The notes beneath the pieces were generated by a model. The model was given only the letters and a program-made list of their open reading frames with translations. It made no database searches and was not told the origin of the DNA. Shown here in pieces: positions 12,801 through 27,800 of a stretch of DNA of 64,000 nucleotides (the stretch's first letter is position 1; each line of letters opens with the position of its first letter). Source of the stretch: Rhopalosiphum padi (taxonomy: Eukaryota > Arthropoda > Insecta > Hemiptera > Aphididae); contig NC_083598.1 of the NCBI RefSeq assembly GCF_020882245.1, positions 26,015,858-26,079,857 on the forward strand, given 5' to 3'. The position numbers were made by a program, and so were the translations under genes.

Positions 12801-15800
12801 GAAGCCAGCTTTTAGTGCAGCTTTTAGTGTTATTTTTACTCAAATATTTTCAAAGACTTTAATAATATAATATCATTCACTTATTAGTATAATAACAATA
12901 TTCTTAAGAATAACAAAAGGGCGTTAGGGTAAATATTTTATAAAATAATACGTTTATATGGGATTACAAATTTTCGTATTGTTACAAAACATGTTATCGA
13001 TGTATATTGTTGAATGTTTATTACGTAATGTATGTAATCTATATATTTCGATATAAATATTGATCATTGGTTGGTTTTTAAAATAAAAATACAAGATCAA
13101 AATTATTATACATGTGTGAGACAGACATACTTAACGTTTGTTGCTTTAGTAATTTGACTAGGTGTGTTGATAAAACGTATTTTGTTTAGTAACGTCTATC
13201 GCTTGATTAATTGTAGGTACATAATATCGAGTTAAGTGTTGTTTCTTCAAAACTTTTAACTTGAGTATTTTCTTTTGATGTATTTATGTTGTTGAGAGAT
13301 TCATTAATATACGTAGTATTGGGTTGATTTTGAGATGTTTGTTTTGGATTTGTTATTTTGAGTGGATCATTTGTTAGATATTAATGATTTATCATTAATA
13401 CATGATTTGTAGGTTTTATTCATATCTAGATTATGTAGTGTGTCAATATAAGTTTTATTGGTATTTTGTATATTATATTAATAATATAATTTAATGCATT
13501 AAAAATAAACTGTTTATTGTAATTTATTATAAAAAAAATGGTCATTTTACAAATTGAGCATGCGTTTTATATTATTATCATTGTAAATAGATACGTGTTG
13601 AATTTGTGGAAAGATTTCAATTAAATTATATAAATAAATACGAATTCAATTTTTTGCTATTATTTTTTTTTATGCTTTTCTTTATGTATATCAGTTCATT
13701 GTGTATACGTTTTACATAATATAGCTGGAAGCTGGTATTTAAATAAGCACTATAAAGCGTATGCGTTATAACTAGTAAATAATATAAACAATTTCTTATG
13801 GATCCGTAAATAATTATTGTTCATAGTTTAGGTTTTTTTCAATTTTAAATGAAACAACAAGAGGTTTAATAATAATAATAAAAAAATTCTTATTGAGAAT
13901 AAAACCATACAGTTTTTTGTTCTTGACATATTTGTTCTTTAAGTGTAAGTAACAATATTTCCAATTTTATACAAATACATATTTTTTTAGAAACATTACA
14001 AAATGTCAAAATGTATGTTGGTTATATTAATACGTAGTTGTAATATGATCCCAAACATATAGCTGTATACCAAAATATGCATTAAACAAAATATCCCATA
14101 ACAGTTTAAATGTATACAAATATGTATATATAACCAGTGCTTGATTTGGGGAAAAAATTAGAATAGGTGGGTGAAAATAAAGTGTAAAAAGAGTGTATCT
14201 GTACTTACATTAAAATATCTTATTGATTAGGATATAATTAGTAGTGGTATAAATAAATATTTTTTAAAAAGAACAGAAACTCCATCCCTATATGCCTCCC
14301 CCCAATTCAAACATTATAACATGTCCATTTTTTAAAATTTTTTTTTTAATAAAAAACAAGTAAACTTTTTCTTGCTGTATCATCAAAACGAATTGTGATA
14401 AATTAAAAATCAGTTTTATCTTTAATATCCACGTAGTTACATTAATACTTAATAAATTATGGGTAATACGTACTAAACAGTAATCCCTATCAAACACGTA
14501 TTAACCAATAAATTGTTAATAGGTTTATCGTTTATGGCATTATGATACTTATAATGATTACAATTTGTAATTTAATTTTTATTTAATGGATTATTATTTA
14601 AAAATAAATGATATATTTTTTAAATATAAATATTATTAAAACAATTCACCAAGTTAGAACCTTTTGTACCTATTTTCATAAAAATAGTTATCTATAAGTA
14701 AATACATTTAATTTCAACTTTATGGTTATAAATTGTATTTTGAATTCATTAAAATGGCTTATTTAACTTTAATCACTCATTTTTTTTGTATATATTAATC
14801 ATGTATTACTGTATTAGCTTATCTTTATTTACTGTTTTTATTAAATTAAAATTAATAATAGAAATTTAAATTTATATTACGTTATTTTATTAGGTACCTA
14901 TAGATAGTGTTTAATTATTTTTTTTTTTAACTGTGGATAAAAACGATTTATTGCTGTCGATTTATTAAATGAAAAAACTTAATTCAGTTTTTATTTTAAT
15001 ATTTTGGCGTTATGAGTTTTCGTTCAAAACCACGAAAAGTAACATATTATGAAAATCATATTATAATCTAATCCCCGTATAATGAAATCACGAGGTATTA
15101 ATAATTTAGTTACAATCAGTTTCGTTGGTTAATACTTAAAGGATTACTTATTGTGAATCATTTGTCGAGAAATACCTTAGATTATAATCAGCTAACACTA
15201 TTTCACGGAACCTAGACGAAGATATCTATCTAAACGGATGCGAATCATTTACAAAATGAAGCGACGCCAAAGATGACCCACTGTGATTTGTTTTATAAAA
15301 ATTATATTTACCCGAATTTTACGCTTAGATGCGCATTAAGTCATGTCCCCGTAAAAACACGGAAAACACTTAAAGTGCTCTTATCTTTATTTTACATTGA
15401 AGAATAGCATAAAAAAACGACTAGTAACACTTTACTAGAGGTAACAAATTGACATTATATTTGTATCCAATTATAATATATTGATTACTTTACCTGGTAT
15501 TAATCCGATATAAAATATTCATTATTGTATCCTCTTTTTGTTTTATTAAAACTTCATCAATTGGGTCTCTTATGAATTAAACACGATCTTGTTAAAAGTA
15601 AAATGATCTTATTCTCTTACATCGAATTAATAATATTTAAATTAAGTCTTAGCATAGTTAAGCTAAATCCTGATTTTTGAGATGGATATTATATTTACAT
15701 ATTAATTATATCCAAGTAACTTTTTAGAATTTATTAGTAAATTAGTTATATTGAAATTAAATATTAGTAAAAACGATGTATAAACATTCAGATCGATTGC

Positions 15801-18800
15801 AATCATTTTTCGAACACAATTATTCAATAATAGTAAATACATTGTAATACCTACTGTTCAATCGTTTTCGTCCAGTAAAAATCTTAAAAGTGTTCGTCTT
15901 ACATCGTTTAATACAGTGCATCTAAATTGATTTAGATCTCTGAAATAATAATATACTAATAAAACTAATAATAGTTTAGTGGTTTACCAATTGTTTCCGG
16001 CTACAATCCAATAAACCATTTAATAGTTTTAATAGTGCTATTATTTTGGTAGTTGAAAAGTTCATCAGGAAAAAAAGATAAATTTAACCCACAACGGTGG
16101 TGATGGGTCAATCGTTTTGTATTTGAACGTCAATGCATTTTTGGGATCGTAATTCGTAAACATTATTGATAGAATTTGAATTATACATTGGTGTGTTGAT
16201 ATAAATGGCATAGATGCGTTCCATAAAGGCTAAACAATACCGATTGTTGCAATAAATTATGAGGATATATGTGGATCGGAGTATGTTTTGTTGAAGGGGG
16301 AGAAAAAGTGAGAGAGAAAGAGTGATTGGGGTTCGCCGATGCCTGTATAACACAGCGTTATAGGTAAAAATAGCAATTTATTATATTATGTAAATTATAT
16401 ACCTACAAAAAGAAAATATATTGTTTGATTTTTTTATTTCATTTAAACTGGGATGGAATAATATTGCAAAAATAATATTTTGTTGGAAATAACTTTATTG
16501 CTCTACATCGTTCTGAGTATTTATTATTATTATTATTATTGTTTATTTATTTTGACGCATATAGGGTAATTACGTTCTATTTGTATTTTTCAAAAGGAAC
16601 GTTTACAAAGATAACGAGTTTTGAAAAAAAAAATATCCAACAACATAATATAACAAGACCTAAAGATATTTACGAAATCATCAAGATCATTATTTAATGT
16701 TTGATAGATCTATTTTTTTTCCATCGTTAATTTGTACAAAATGTTTGCAGTTTCAGGAAGCTACATTTATGATGTATTAAATAAAACTAGTTATTAGGTA
16801 CCAAAATATATATTTTAAACATTTAAATAAGTCAATAAATATCGATTCTTGAAAAGTTACTTGTACTTTTTGTTTATAATTTGTTTTCATTAAATGAGAT
16901 ACTCAATAGACACCTAACTACATATTATATACTATATTTGATATCTTACAAAGTATTCTATACACGAGTGTCTAAATATTATTTAACATATATAAATTAT
17001 AAATAAGTGAAGTTATTTTCTTTTTTTAAGAACAAACAAGAGTATATTATACAGTCTGTAATAATTTAAAAAAAAAGTAATATAGATAATTGATTACAGG
17101 ACTGCATGGCTTGATTAAAGGGGATGGTCAAAATAACACTACTTTAAAATTTTATTTTTAGTTTTTAATTGTATGCACACAGAGTAAATTTCAATGGACG
17201 AGTCAAAAATAAATTAATTGTAAATTATAATATTAACTTTGGTTATTTGTTATAGGAATATAGGATGAATAATATTTATCAGGTATATTTTGTTGTATAG
17301 TTATATTTATTAATTATTTAAAAGAACGATTTTTGAATGAAAACTCTTTGAATATAACTATAAGATAGTTGATATAACATCAATATGATCAAGTAAAAAA
17401 AAAATATGAGCACCTGTTATTATTAATTCAGTAGCATTCAAAGCTGACTTGAACGCAATAAATTGCTGTATGAACGATTGGCAAACAAGTTAACGAAAAA
17501 GACTGGTTTTAATTTATAAACATACGGAGTTAGTTTATATGTTTCGAAAAAAAAAACGGTTATTGGAACACTCGTGATACACTAAGTGTTTTTCAGAAAT
17601 ATTGGACACAGTTTAATGGCCGTTAATATAAAAAACAGTCGTGCACATTTCAAACGTCTTATTTAGTATTTAAACAGCAAACGCGCTGTAAAAATCAATT
17701 GATGCGATTAAACTCATCTCGGTATGAATAAAGTCGTGGTGTATATTATTTATTTGTTATATCCGTTTTATTGCTGTTGTACGTGCGTAAGGACGAAGAC
17801 GGTCGACCCCAATGACTCCTCCGAGTAGGTATATTATAGTCGTCGAGTAGTATACCTTTTAGAAATCCACCGAGACTTATTCGTGGAAATGTCATTCGAG
17901 TGTATTTTTACTGGTTATATAACTTATCAAGACGTAAAAACGCCTAAAGTAAAATCTGAACGTTAAATGCTCACAATCGTTAATAAAGTATAATTAATAT
18001 TTCAGTGTTGTACTATTAATCGCATTATTGCATTAAGCATAGTTATTCCGAAAAGATTAAGTTATTGTGAAGTGTATTTATTTACAATGTTGAATGTATT
18101 AAGTTATCTTTTAGTAATTTATTATTGTTCGAAGGGTGCAAGAAAGAAGTATTTGTTTTTTTATTTATTATAGTCATCTTAACACCACTGAGTTTCCGAT
18201 TCTTGATAAATAAATATGATATACGTTGAAGCCAACGTATTTATTTATTGTATTATCATTTAATTTAATTATATTTCTGTATATAACATCTTTAGTTTGA
18301 AAATACACTTCATTCGACTGCAAATGTCCTAACTTATCCTAGTGGTTATTTAAATTTATATATAATGCTTTACGTGTTAACTTGTATTGTGTTAGTAATT
18401 TATATAGCCTTAAATAATCATTAATGTAATATATGTATGCAAGCTATCACGGGGAAAAAAAAATAACCAATTCATTATAATAATTGGGATACTTATACAT
18501 TTTTTTAGCCGGAATAATATAAGAATAAAGTTTCAAAAAGTTTTAAGCTATTTTCAATATAATTTTCTTTTATATAGTCGGATTTAAAAGATTTAATGAA
18601 AAATTACTTTGAATGCATTTAAACTACTTTTTTTTTGGAGAGAATACTATTACAAGTGTGCATTCAAATTATGTTAAGTCGTATCTAGCAACTAAAATTC
18701 TTTTCTTCAAATTTGAAATTTCTAAACTATTCTGTGCGAAGCTGCTTTTGTAGCTTATGTTTCTAATTGAAATGGGTAATCTGTCGATGATATAATAATA

Positions 18801-21800
18801 TTTTTGCTTTTTCATCATCCAATTTTTGTTTAAAGCTTAGTTAAAGGTTAAAAATAATTATGTAAAACCCTTAAGATTATAAATTATGAATAAATGAAAC
18901 AAGTGAAAAAAATATTTGAATTTATCAGATATTTAAAAAAAAAACTTTTAAATAAAGGGAAAAAATAAAAAAAATGATTAAACTAAATTTTAACAAATGT
19001 AGAATCTTTTTAAAATTCAATAACTCGTTTTTGTTTTAAAAATAGTTACTCCTTTCTTATGTACTCAAACCAATTCAATCTTCAGTAATGAGGACTTTAT
19101 TTGAACGTATTAAGTATTGAGCAATTAAATGTTTTAAATATTATTTTATTTATTTAGTGAATATTTTGTTCACCTTTTAGTTGGGGGAAAAATTCATTAG
19201 AGATTATGTGTGCGTGTTATAGTGTTATACATACACATTTATGTGATTGTTATAATTTAGAGAATTATAGACGGAACGAAGTTATTGAAACGGAAAACCC
19301 TGAACAAATAAATAGTAGACGTGTTTTTTTTATGTTACTGCTGATCCTTGATTACACATGAATATAAAATACGATTCAATAGTTGCTTATGAACACATTT
19401 ATTGATTTAAAACTAATTCAATCTTGTCTTGGTTGAATTTAGAGTAGTCATATTTTTCCAGTATTCAAATATTTTAGACATATAGTGATTAAATCAGGCT
19501 AATCTATACGTTTATATAGATCTTGATTAAAGTAAAGTATATTATGATATTATATTATACTAAAAATATAATTAATAATAAAAAAATATAAATTTATTAT
19601 TTTATTTTTGAAACTAATTAAAGAACGATAACTTTTTATCATTTTTAATCTTTAAAAATAAGTACAATTATTATTTGTACTTAGCATATAATGTATCCAT
19701 ATTTTATTTTATTATAGTTTTTTTCTTTCTATTAACTAAATAATTTGGTTTTAAATAATGTAATATTAAAGACTCTGTTTAAAATAAACTATTATAAGGT
19801 ATTATTTAATGAAAAATTGTATTATTTATTACACGACACATGTTATTGTTATATTTTACAAATGACTAATACATTTTTATTGAATGGTGTAGGAACACCA
19901 GTGCGCCAGTACTTTATCTCGCAATTAGATATTTTAGTGATGTGATACGTATCACGTACGGTACGTAGACTCTTCTGCATTGATTATACGTAACAGAAAT
20001 TTCAAGGTATTTAGAATTCATACTTTAAATTATATTTTAATCTTATTTTTGATTATTTAACATAAGCTAATGCGATTTGACTGCTTATTAATAGAAGTCA
20101 CAAAGTTAGACCTTTATTGAATTTATGTAACTTATCAAATAATATTAATGTCATAGTACTTATACATATATAGAGGAATAGAATGATTATAAGCATACAA
20201 TTTTAAAATTTATGTTATTTATTACATAGTTAGTTTTTAGTTTTATGACTTAAATAAAATAAAAATATATTGATAAAAATATACCTAGTAATACCTGACT
20301 GATTTACTAATATTATAATTTAAATCTTGTTGAAATATAATATTTTAAATTTTTAGTATAAAAAATATATATTATTTTTGAACATTGTTAATTTTCGTAA
20401 AGTAATTAAATAAAATCTATCATTTAAACAATAAAAATTTTTAGAAATAATGTATTACATTAGAATGTCGATGTTTCATATATGTGTATTTGTACAACAA
20501 CACTGTACAATTAAGTAAAAAATAATTTTTTATAAATTGTTTTTTCTATTTTTATTAAAGTTTATAATTTTTTTTGATAAGAAATAAGAAGCAACGAGTT
20601 CATAAAATACGTAATATGTTCATTATTTTTTTTTAAATAAAATAATTAATTTACTTATCTACATCTACATGCAACTCATTATTCTAATGTTTACCACAGA
20701 CTTAATTAAAATATGATTGCATTTAAAAATTATTAATTTTACTTAAATATTATCTGTTAAAATTATTGCATAAGGATAAATGTTGTTTGTTTAGAAAGTT
20801 TTTTTTTTTTGATTAATTTTCAAATTTCATGATCTATTTATGGTTTCTGGATGGTATCATGTATTTCATGGTCTGGTGATTAAAATTATTATACGCAACA
20901 GTTAAAGTTTTGATACAATATGTTTACTGATATTGTTGGTGATATTTGTAAAGTGTATATGAAGTATATTGTATAGAAACATAGTTTTAGAAAATGATGG
21001 AACGAAAGTATTAAACCAAAAATGACGTAAAGTGATGTTATAGTACTTATACCAACATAATTGACATTTTGAAATCGATGAACAAAACCATCATATTGAG
21101 CCATTCTATATAAGAAACTTTACTGCAGAGAACATATCACATAATACAGTAATATCCAACGGGAAATTCTTAAACATGTATTTTATTTTCATGATTTACA
21201 AATATTTGGAATTGGAATATTTTAACGACGGTGTTAAGAATTTCACTATAGCGAGAACGTTGCCGGTGTTTGATGAATTACGAAGATAATATATTTTTAT
21301 ATATTTCATTATTCCGATTTTTAATGGAACGATAGGTTAGTGTTTGGTCGGTTAGTAATACTGAAAGGAAATTAACAAAAAACCAATATCGTATTACAAA
21401 AGATGTCATCGTAGTAAATAATAAAGTTTTTTCGGAGGAAAAAAGAGCGATTTAATTTAACAACAAAAAAAAACTCAATCTTGTCCCATCAATGTGTAAA
21501 CAAAGAAATAAAGGATTTTAAAATGACTGTCAGATAAAATAAAATTAAAAAAAAAAAACAGTTATTTGTTGAAGAGTTGCTAAAAACGGCTCTCGATAAA
21601 AGAGTCAACAGTAAAATGGTCAGCGGATACACTACAACATTCAATGGTTGACGCATAAAATAGAGGGGAACAGTGTTAAAATATATGGTGTTTCAATTTT
21701 CAATTCATATGCATTTGAATTTGTATAAAATCAATCACTTCACTGGTTAAAAAAAAAATAATAGTGTTATAATGTCCTATCATGGCGATATAACAGACAT

Positions 21801-24800
21801 GTACGGTTTTGTAATCGTTTAATGTTATACAAGTTATACAATATTATTTGGAATACAAAATTCCATTTTGGCTCGGCTTTAGGTATATAAAACTGTAGGG
21901 TTTTAAATTTATTTTCTCAACTCGTTTTGTGATTGATTTTTTTTTGTATGGTGTATTTTATTATGCTATAGCCCATAGGTATATAATATGCATTTTAAAC
22001 ATTAATATAATATTAAGTATAATATGAATGTATTTTCTTATAATCATATTCATAGCAGAAGTATGTCGAATGGATTACTGCATTATATGAACCAAGCACT
22101 GTTTCAGAAACTTTGTAATCCTATTTATTCTATATAATATTCTGTGAACTATAATGTCGAACAGAAATACAAAATAATGTGACTTTGTACGATCACGTTA
22201 ACTAGATTAATAGTATTGTACTCCAGTGTATATTTTGTTTGTTTTTTTTTTTTTTTATATGAAACTAATAAAATGATTCATTTTTATTTGATTTCATTTT
22301 ATAAATGTAAATTTTTTGGTTGATGGTTGAGCTGTTATAGCGTACCCACATGACGCACGTGATACAAATACAATGAAAATATACCGGCTATAGATTAGTG
22401 GAAAACATCACTATATATAATATCTTCTCACGTGTATAGTAAAATATCAGAACCTATTCTGTAAAAGTTCGTTTACTACGAATTTCGCTGTTTTTATTTT
22501 TCGAAAGTTTGACCCCAATGGTTATACAATATACATTTTCAGCTTACTTTGAGAATTTTTTTTTAGTTTTCATTATATTCCCGTAAATCACCAATAATAA
22601 TTCTGAAAACATTTTATTATGCCATTCAAAAAGTGTCAGGAAGTTTCTTTTTATAATTTTTGTTTCGATTCACCGTGACTTGATGAAAAGTTGCACAGTG
22701 ATAGGGCGCTTTTAGAAAAATTATGATGGGAGGAAGCAGAATGGGTATGATTCACCCGTGGAATACGATCAAATCATCGACGAAAGAATCTTTTTCTGTT
22801 GCTCTGTCGGGTACTAGGGTGTGAGAAGTGTAATTATGCCAACTAATGAAAGTGAGTTGATTGTTATACACCGTTGCCTAATAAATAAATGTACAAAATT
22901 TATCTCCGTGATTTTGTATAGAGTGGGACATGAGAACAATAAAAAACTTTTTAATGCTATGAACTCTGTGTGCGAATTGTTGGTGTTTTATCATTGGATC
23001 AGAATACAATTATATGTTAATTATGTCTTAAAAACAAAATGGACAAATATGTAATAATTAATAATATACCTAATATAGTTATATATTATTTAACTGAAAG
23101 TCACGTTATTACTTAAGTCTTGTCAATATATAGCTATCGTACGATTGTTGAATTTATATTCAACAATCGTGCAATAAGAATTTAAAAATTATGAATTATG
23201 AATTTAAAGTATTTGGGAAATATTAAAATGTAAAGTATAATATATTTTAACATGCAACGTTATAATACCACTATTTTTATATTTATGTTGATCATAAATA
23301 CAGTAGATATATTATGTAATTCGTATATTTCAAAAAATGTTGATACATATAATATATTATATTATATATCGATCGTGTTATTTTATTTGTATATATATAT
23401 AACTTTTTTTTCAATATAATATAAATAATAACAAAAAAAATATATTAAAAATGTTTACTCGTATATGTATACAGTTTCTTTTATAAACATCAATATCTAA
23501 TTAATTGGCGGAAAAGAAATTACATTTAAACTGACTAACCTAAATAATGTAGTTATTGTTTTGTATTGACATTTACTCGACCTTTATCGTGTGTAGAAAT
23601 TAGATAAAATAGCAACTGTTTATGTGTCAATATATAAATCCAAGAATTTAAATGTTTAAAAATTAAAAATATATTGGGTATTGATTGCATAAGTTAATAA
23701 AATATTTAAAAAACATAAATATCGGAATAGTAAAATACAATTTTAATACTAAAATAGGTATATAAAAAAAAAATAAAACATTTTAAAATCATTCAATAAT
23801 ATTAACAATATCCTTAGGATGATAATCATTTATAATACAATGAATTATGGAATGGAAAAGGAAAGTCCTAAACTATTATCAGTGTTATAATTTATAATTT
23901 ATATTGTATCTAGTTAATTTTAGTGCGGTGATAGTTAGATGTCGTAGTTCGCTTGGATACTACTCTAATATTTTATTTATAAGACTTTAAAAAGTAGAAA
24001 ATTTTCCGGCAAGACAGTTTTTGTATTAGGGTTAATACAACACAATATGAACTACCAGTTCTAATTTACTTAAGTAATTTAAAATTATAATATTTACCTA
24101 TGTAGACATTTATTTTACTGTTAATAACATATTACAATCATTTTTAAAACCACTTCTAAAATTTAACTATATTTAAATTTTCATGATATATTGTACGATC
24201 GATCTTGACGAATGAACGTGGTTATTAAAACGGTACATTCGGACGCAAAAATAATAATAATAATACAATTAATTTATTTGGGTCGTCCAACTTTATTTAA
24301 ACAAACATAAACAGTGTTACATATAAAATACAAAATATAAAAATGTATGTTTCAAGTGATTACATACTGTACAGAAATATTTTGGCCATCATCTCTATAA
24401 AAAATGACAAAACTCCTTTTCGTTCACAGTTTCAACGACTTTCAAAATACTCTTATTAGCATAAATATATTTTTAAAATTTTTAGGAAGACTATTTTATG
24501 TTTGCTTCTAATTGATTATAATACAAAGTCTCTATCGGCTTGCACTTTTTAAAAACAAGTAAGAAAATACAACAAACTATTAATTTCTGGAATTACCAAT
24601 GTTTTTTTTTTTTTTTTAAGGTAATCGAATTCTATTTGAATTTAAATGAATTCGTCGTACATAATTGTCTTCAAACCAATTAAGTAAGAATCGTAATTTG
24701 TCTGATAAGTGTTTGGATAATAATTCAATAGTTAAATCGATATCATTAATTGAAATAAATGTCAATGCTACAACCATTTTTACTAAGTTTAAATAATCAG

Positions 24801-27800
24801 CATCGTTTCAATAATTGTATATAATTCCTAACTTATATATTAAAAAAAAAAAAAACTTTTGATTAAATGATAAAGAAAACCATATATTTCAGCAAAAACA
24901 AATTCAGTGTTATTTCATCACATTTTTAAACTACGATTTTGTCTAAAAATTAAAATACAATTCTCGCATGGTTAATATTCTTACTTTAGTCGTTTCTGAT
25001 AATCCGGAAATACATTTGTTAATTACGGTTGATTTAGTTCTGTGATTCCAGTGGTTTTATTTTTCAAACGATTGATGGCAACCATCGCCTCAACGTTTGC
25101 AGCCTCTGAATCATAAGTGCTTTCATTAATGCGTTTTCAGTATTTCTAAACTGTCAATTTCTCTATTAACTCGTGCTTTACATTTACGTTTATATTTACA
25201 TCGGTGATTTTTTTTAAGTAAGTCAAAACTTAATATATTATATATATATATAATATGTGTGTTAAATATAACCATTTTCAGTAAAAAAAATATTGATTAC
25301 GATTTAAGTTTATTAATGCCACAGGTACCTATTTATAATATTGTATAATATGTTTAAATAAATCAATTTAAATTTATATAACCTATTAAATGTTTACTTT
25401 ATGTGGTTTTTACCGATTTAGATAACGTTGGATATCCCTATTCTGATAATATTATATTATAACATATATATACTAATTTACATACTATAAGACTGTATGA
25501 ATTAAAAAATGTCAAACAACTGGAATAAAATAATTGGACTAAATGTCCTCACGCCAAAATGGACACGTCCATTTGTTGCAATTATTTACTAATATAGATA
25601 TTATTAATTGTTTGTGTTAGGTACAACATTTTTTCAGTATTCTGCTTCTATTCAATAATAATTTAATTGAGAATATCAAATATTAAATTTAATTTAATGA
25701 CATTTTTTATTTTTCTGTACATAAAATGAAAAACTTTTGATAACTTGACAACAGTTCCTAAAGAAATGCAAGCAAGTGTATAGTATTGAAGAAATTTCAG
25801 TATGTGTAATTTTTACTCAGAATCAAATATTACAATGATTTATCATTTACTTTCAAATGTAATATCATACAATATCACTATTGTGAATTGAAGTGAGCTA
25901 GTTGTGACGAGATCTCAACTAACTTAACTCCGTATCTATATTTTAATATATACTTGAACAATTATCATATAATAATTTTGTTTTTACAACGACGGCCTAA
26001 TCAGAATCTAAATTTTCATTCGTAGTTTTATTATATATCTAATTATGTAACTTTTGAACGATTTGTATTCTATAACAATTGCAACTAGAAATATCAAACT
26101 AAAATAATAATAATACCACTATATATTTCGGACTGCATACATATTGCTATTGATCATGGTTTATGATAACATTTCAGAAATCTAAAACGTACGCTTGTAA
26201 AAAAAAAATACCTGTTTGCATGAAAAATAAAAATGTCCTAGGTTAGTTTGAAAAAATGTTTTAGATTTTATTTTTTATGAAAAGGACTTCATGGTAATCG
26301 GACGTAAGTTTATAATAATAATAAAAAAATCGATTCGGGTTTGACGGAGCTTTTATTTTTACGTCCGTAAAGAACATTAATATAATATACTGCAACATTA
26401 TAAACGAATTAAATTAGATTTTCCAAATAAGAAAGATCTTTGTTTATTATTCAACGATGGATAAAATTTTCTACTTAAATACCATGTACTGCAATAAACC
26501 ATTATAATATAATATATTATATTATAACATTTTTCATATTTCCATAATTTATAATATATAATACCTCATATATTTCTATTTTCTAAACAGCTATTGTACA
26601 ATTTTAAGTGGTTTTCACATTAAAAGATCGAATCTGTATGATATAAACTGAACCAATTTACATTGCATTTTAAAATCTCAATAAAAATAATTATGATTTC
26701 TCAAATGAGCGTTAAATTATATTCTGAATTCTGAACTAAATCCTGTTTCCTTCTTTAAAATGAATAAAAAATTTAATTTATCCATAGAGGCAAAGTCAAT
26801 AATCTATTTCAAACTAAAAAGAAATGTTTTTAGAAATATTATCTATTGTAATAGTATAATCTATGTGAATGAGGTAGGTAACACAAAAATACTGTGTTTT
26901 GTGGTTCTTATGACAATACAAACTTTTTTTCATATGATATCCATTCTTAAATACTTTAAATTGGTCATGCATTTTTGAAAAAAAAAATTTTATTTAAATT
27001 AAAATTCGAACGATTAGTTTTCAGTTATAACATTTTGTACACAGTTAGGATATCAGATTTGAATTCATTGGTGTTTTAATGATTTGAATATGACGACAAT
27101 TATTTATTTTATTTTAAAAACTGATGAAGTACAAGACTAATAACTATATTATCTATTTTATATTTTATGTAAAACCATAATATTATTAAAGATTATTATT
27201 ACAGAACATATTATGTTTTAATAAATCAGAAAATGTTAGTTTACACTTCGAGCAGATTTTATAGATACAAATATTAAAAAAAAAAAAATAAATAACTTAT
27301 TTGTAATTTACGGTAAAAAGAGATTTTGTAAAAAAAATTAAAATTTTGTAATGCCTTACAACGTACCTTAAGTTAAATTTCAAATAATACAAAAATAATA
27401 CATTTAATAAATTAATTACTTAAGGACAAAAAGGAATGAGAATGCTTGATGAATCGCTGGGATATTATATTGTTAAAAGTTATATTACACATGTGTATTT
27501 ACATCATACCCAGACTTATACAAGGAAATTAGTTGTAGTATTAAGTTTGTTTTTAATGAATAAATTATAGTATATAGTTTCTATATTAGTTTAATAATTG
27601 TTAAAATTATGTATAAAACATAAATTATTTAGAAGGTATACTATTATAAATATTTTATGAATTATTAAAAAAAAAGTGTGAAATAACTAATAAGTATAAA
27701 AAAAATGTCTTAATAGTTTTTAATTAATATTTATTTATTACTTATTAAATATAACAATATTATTTATAGCTTTATAATATATATTATTTAATTTCGTGAT

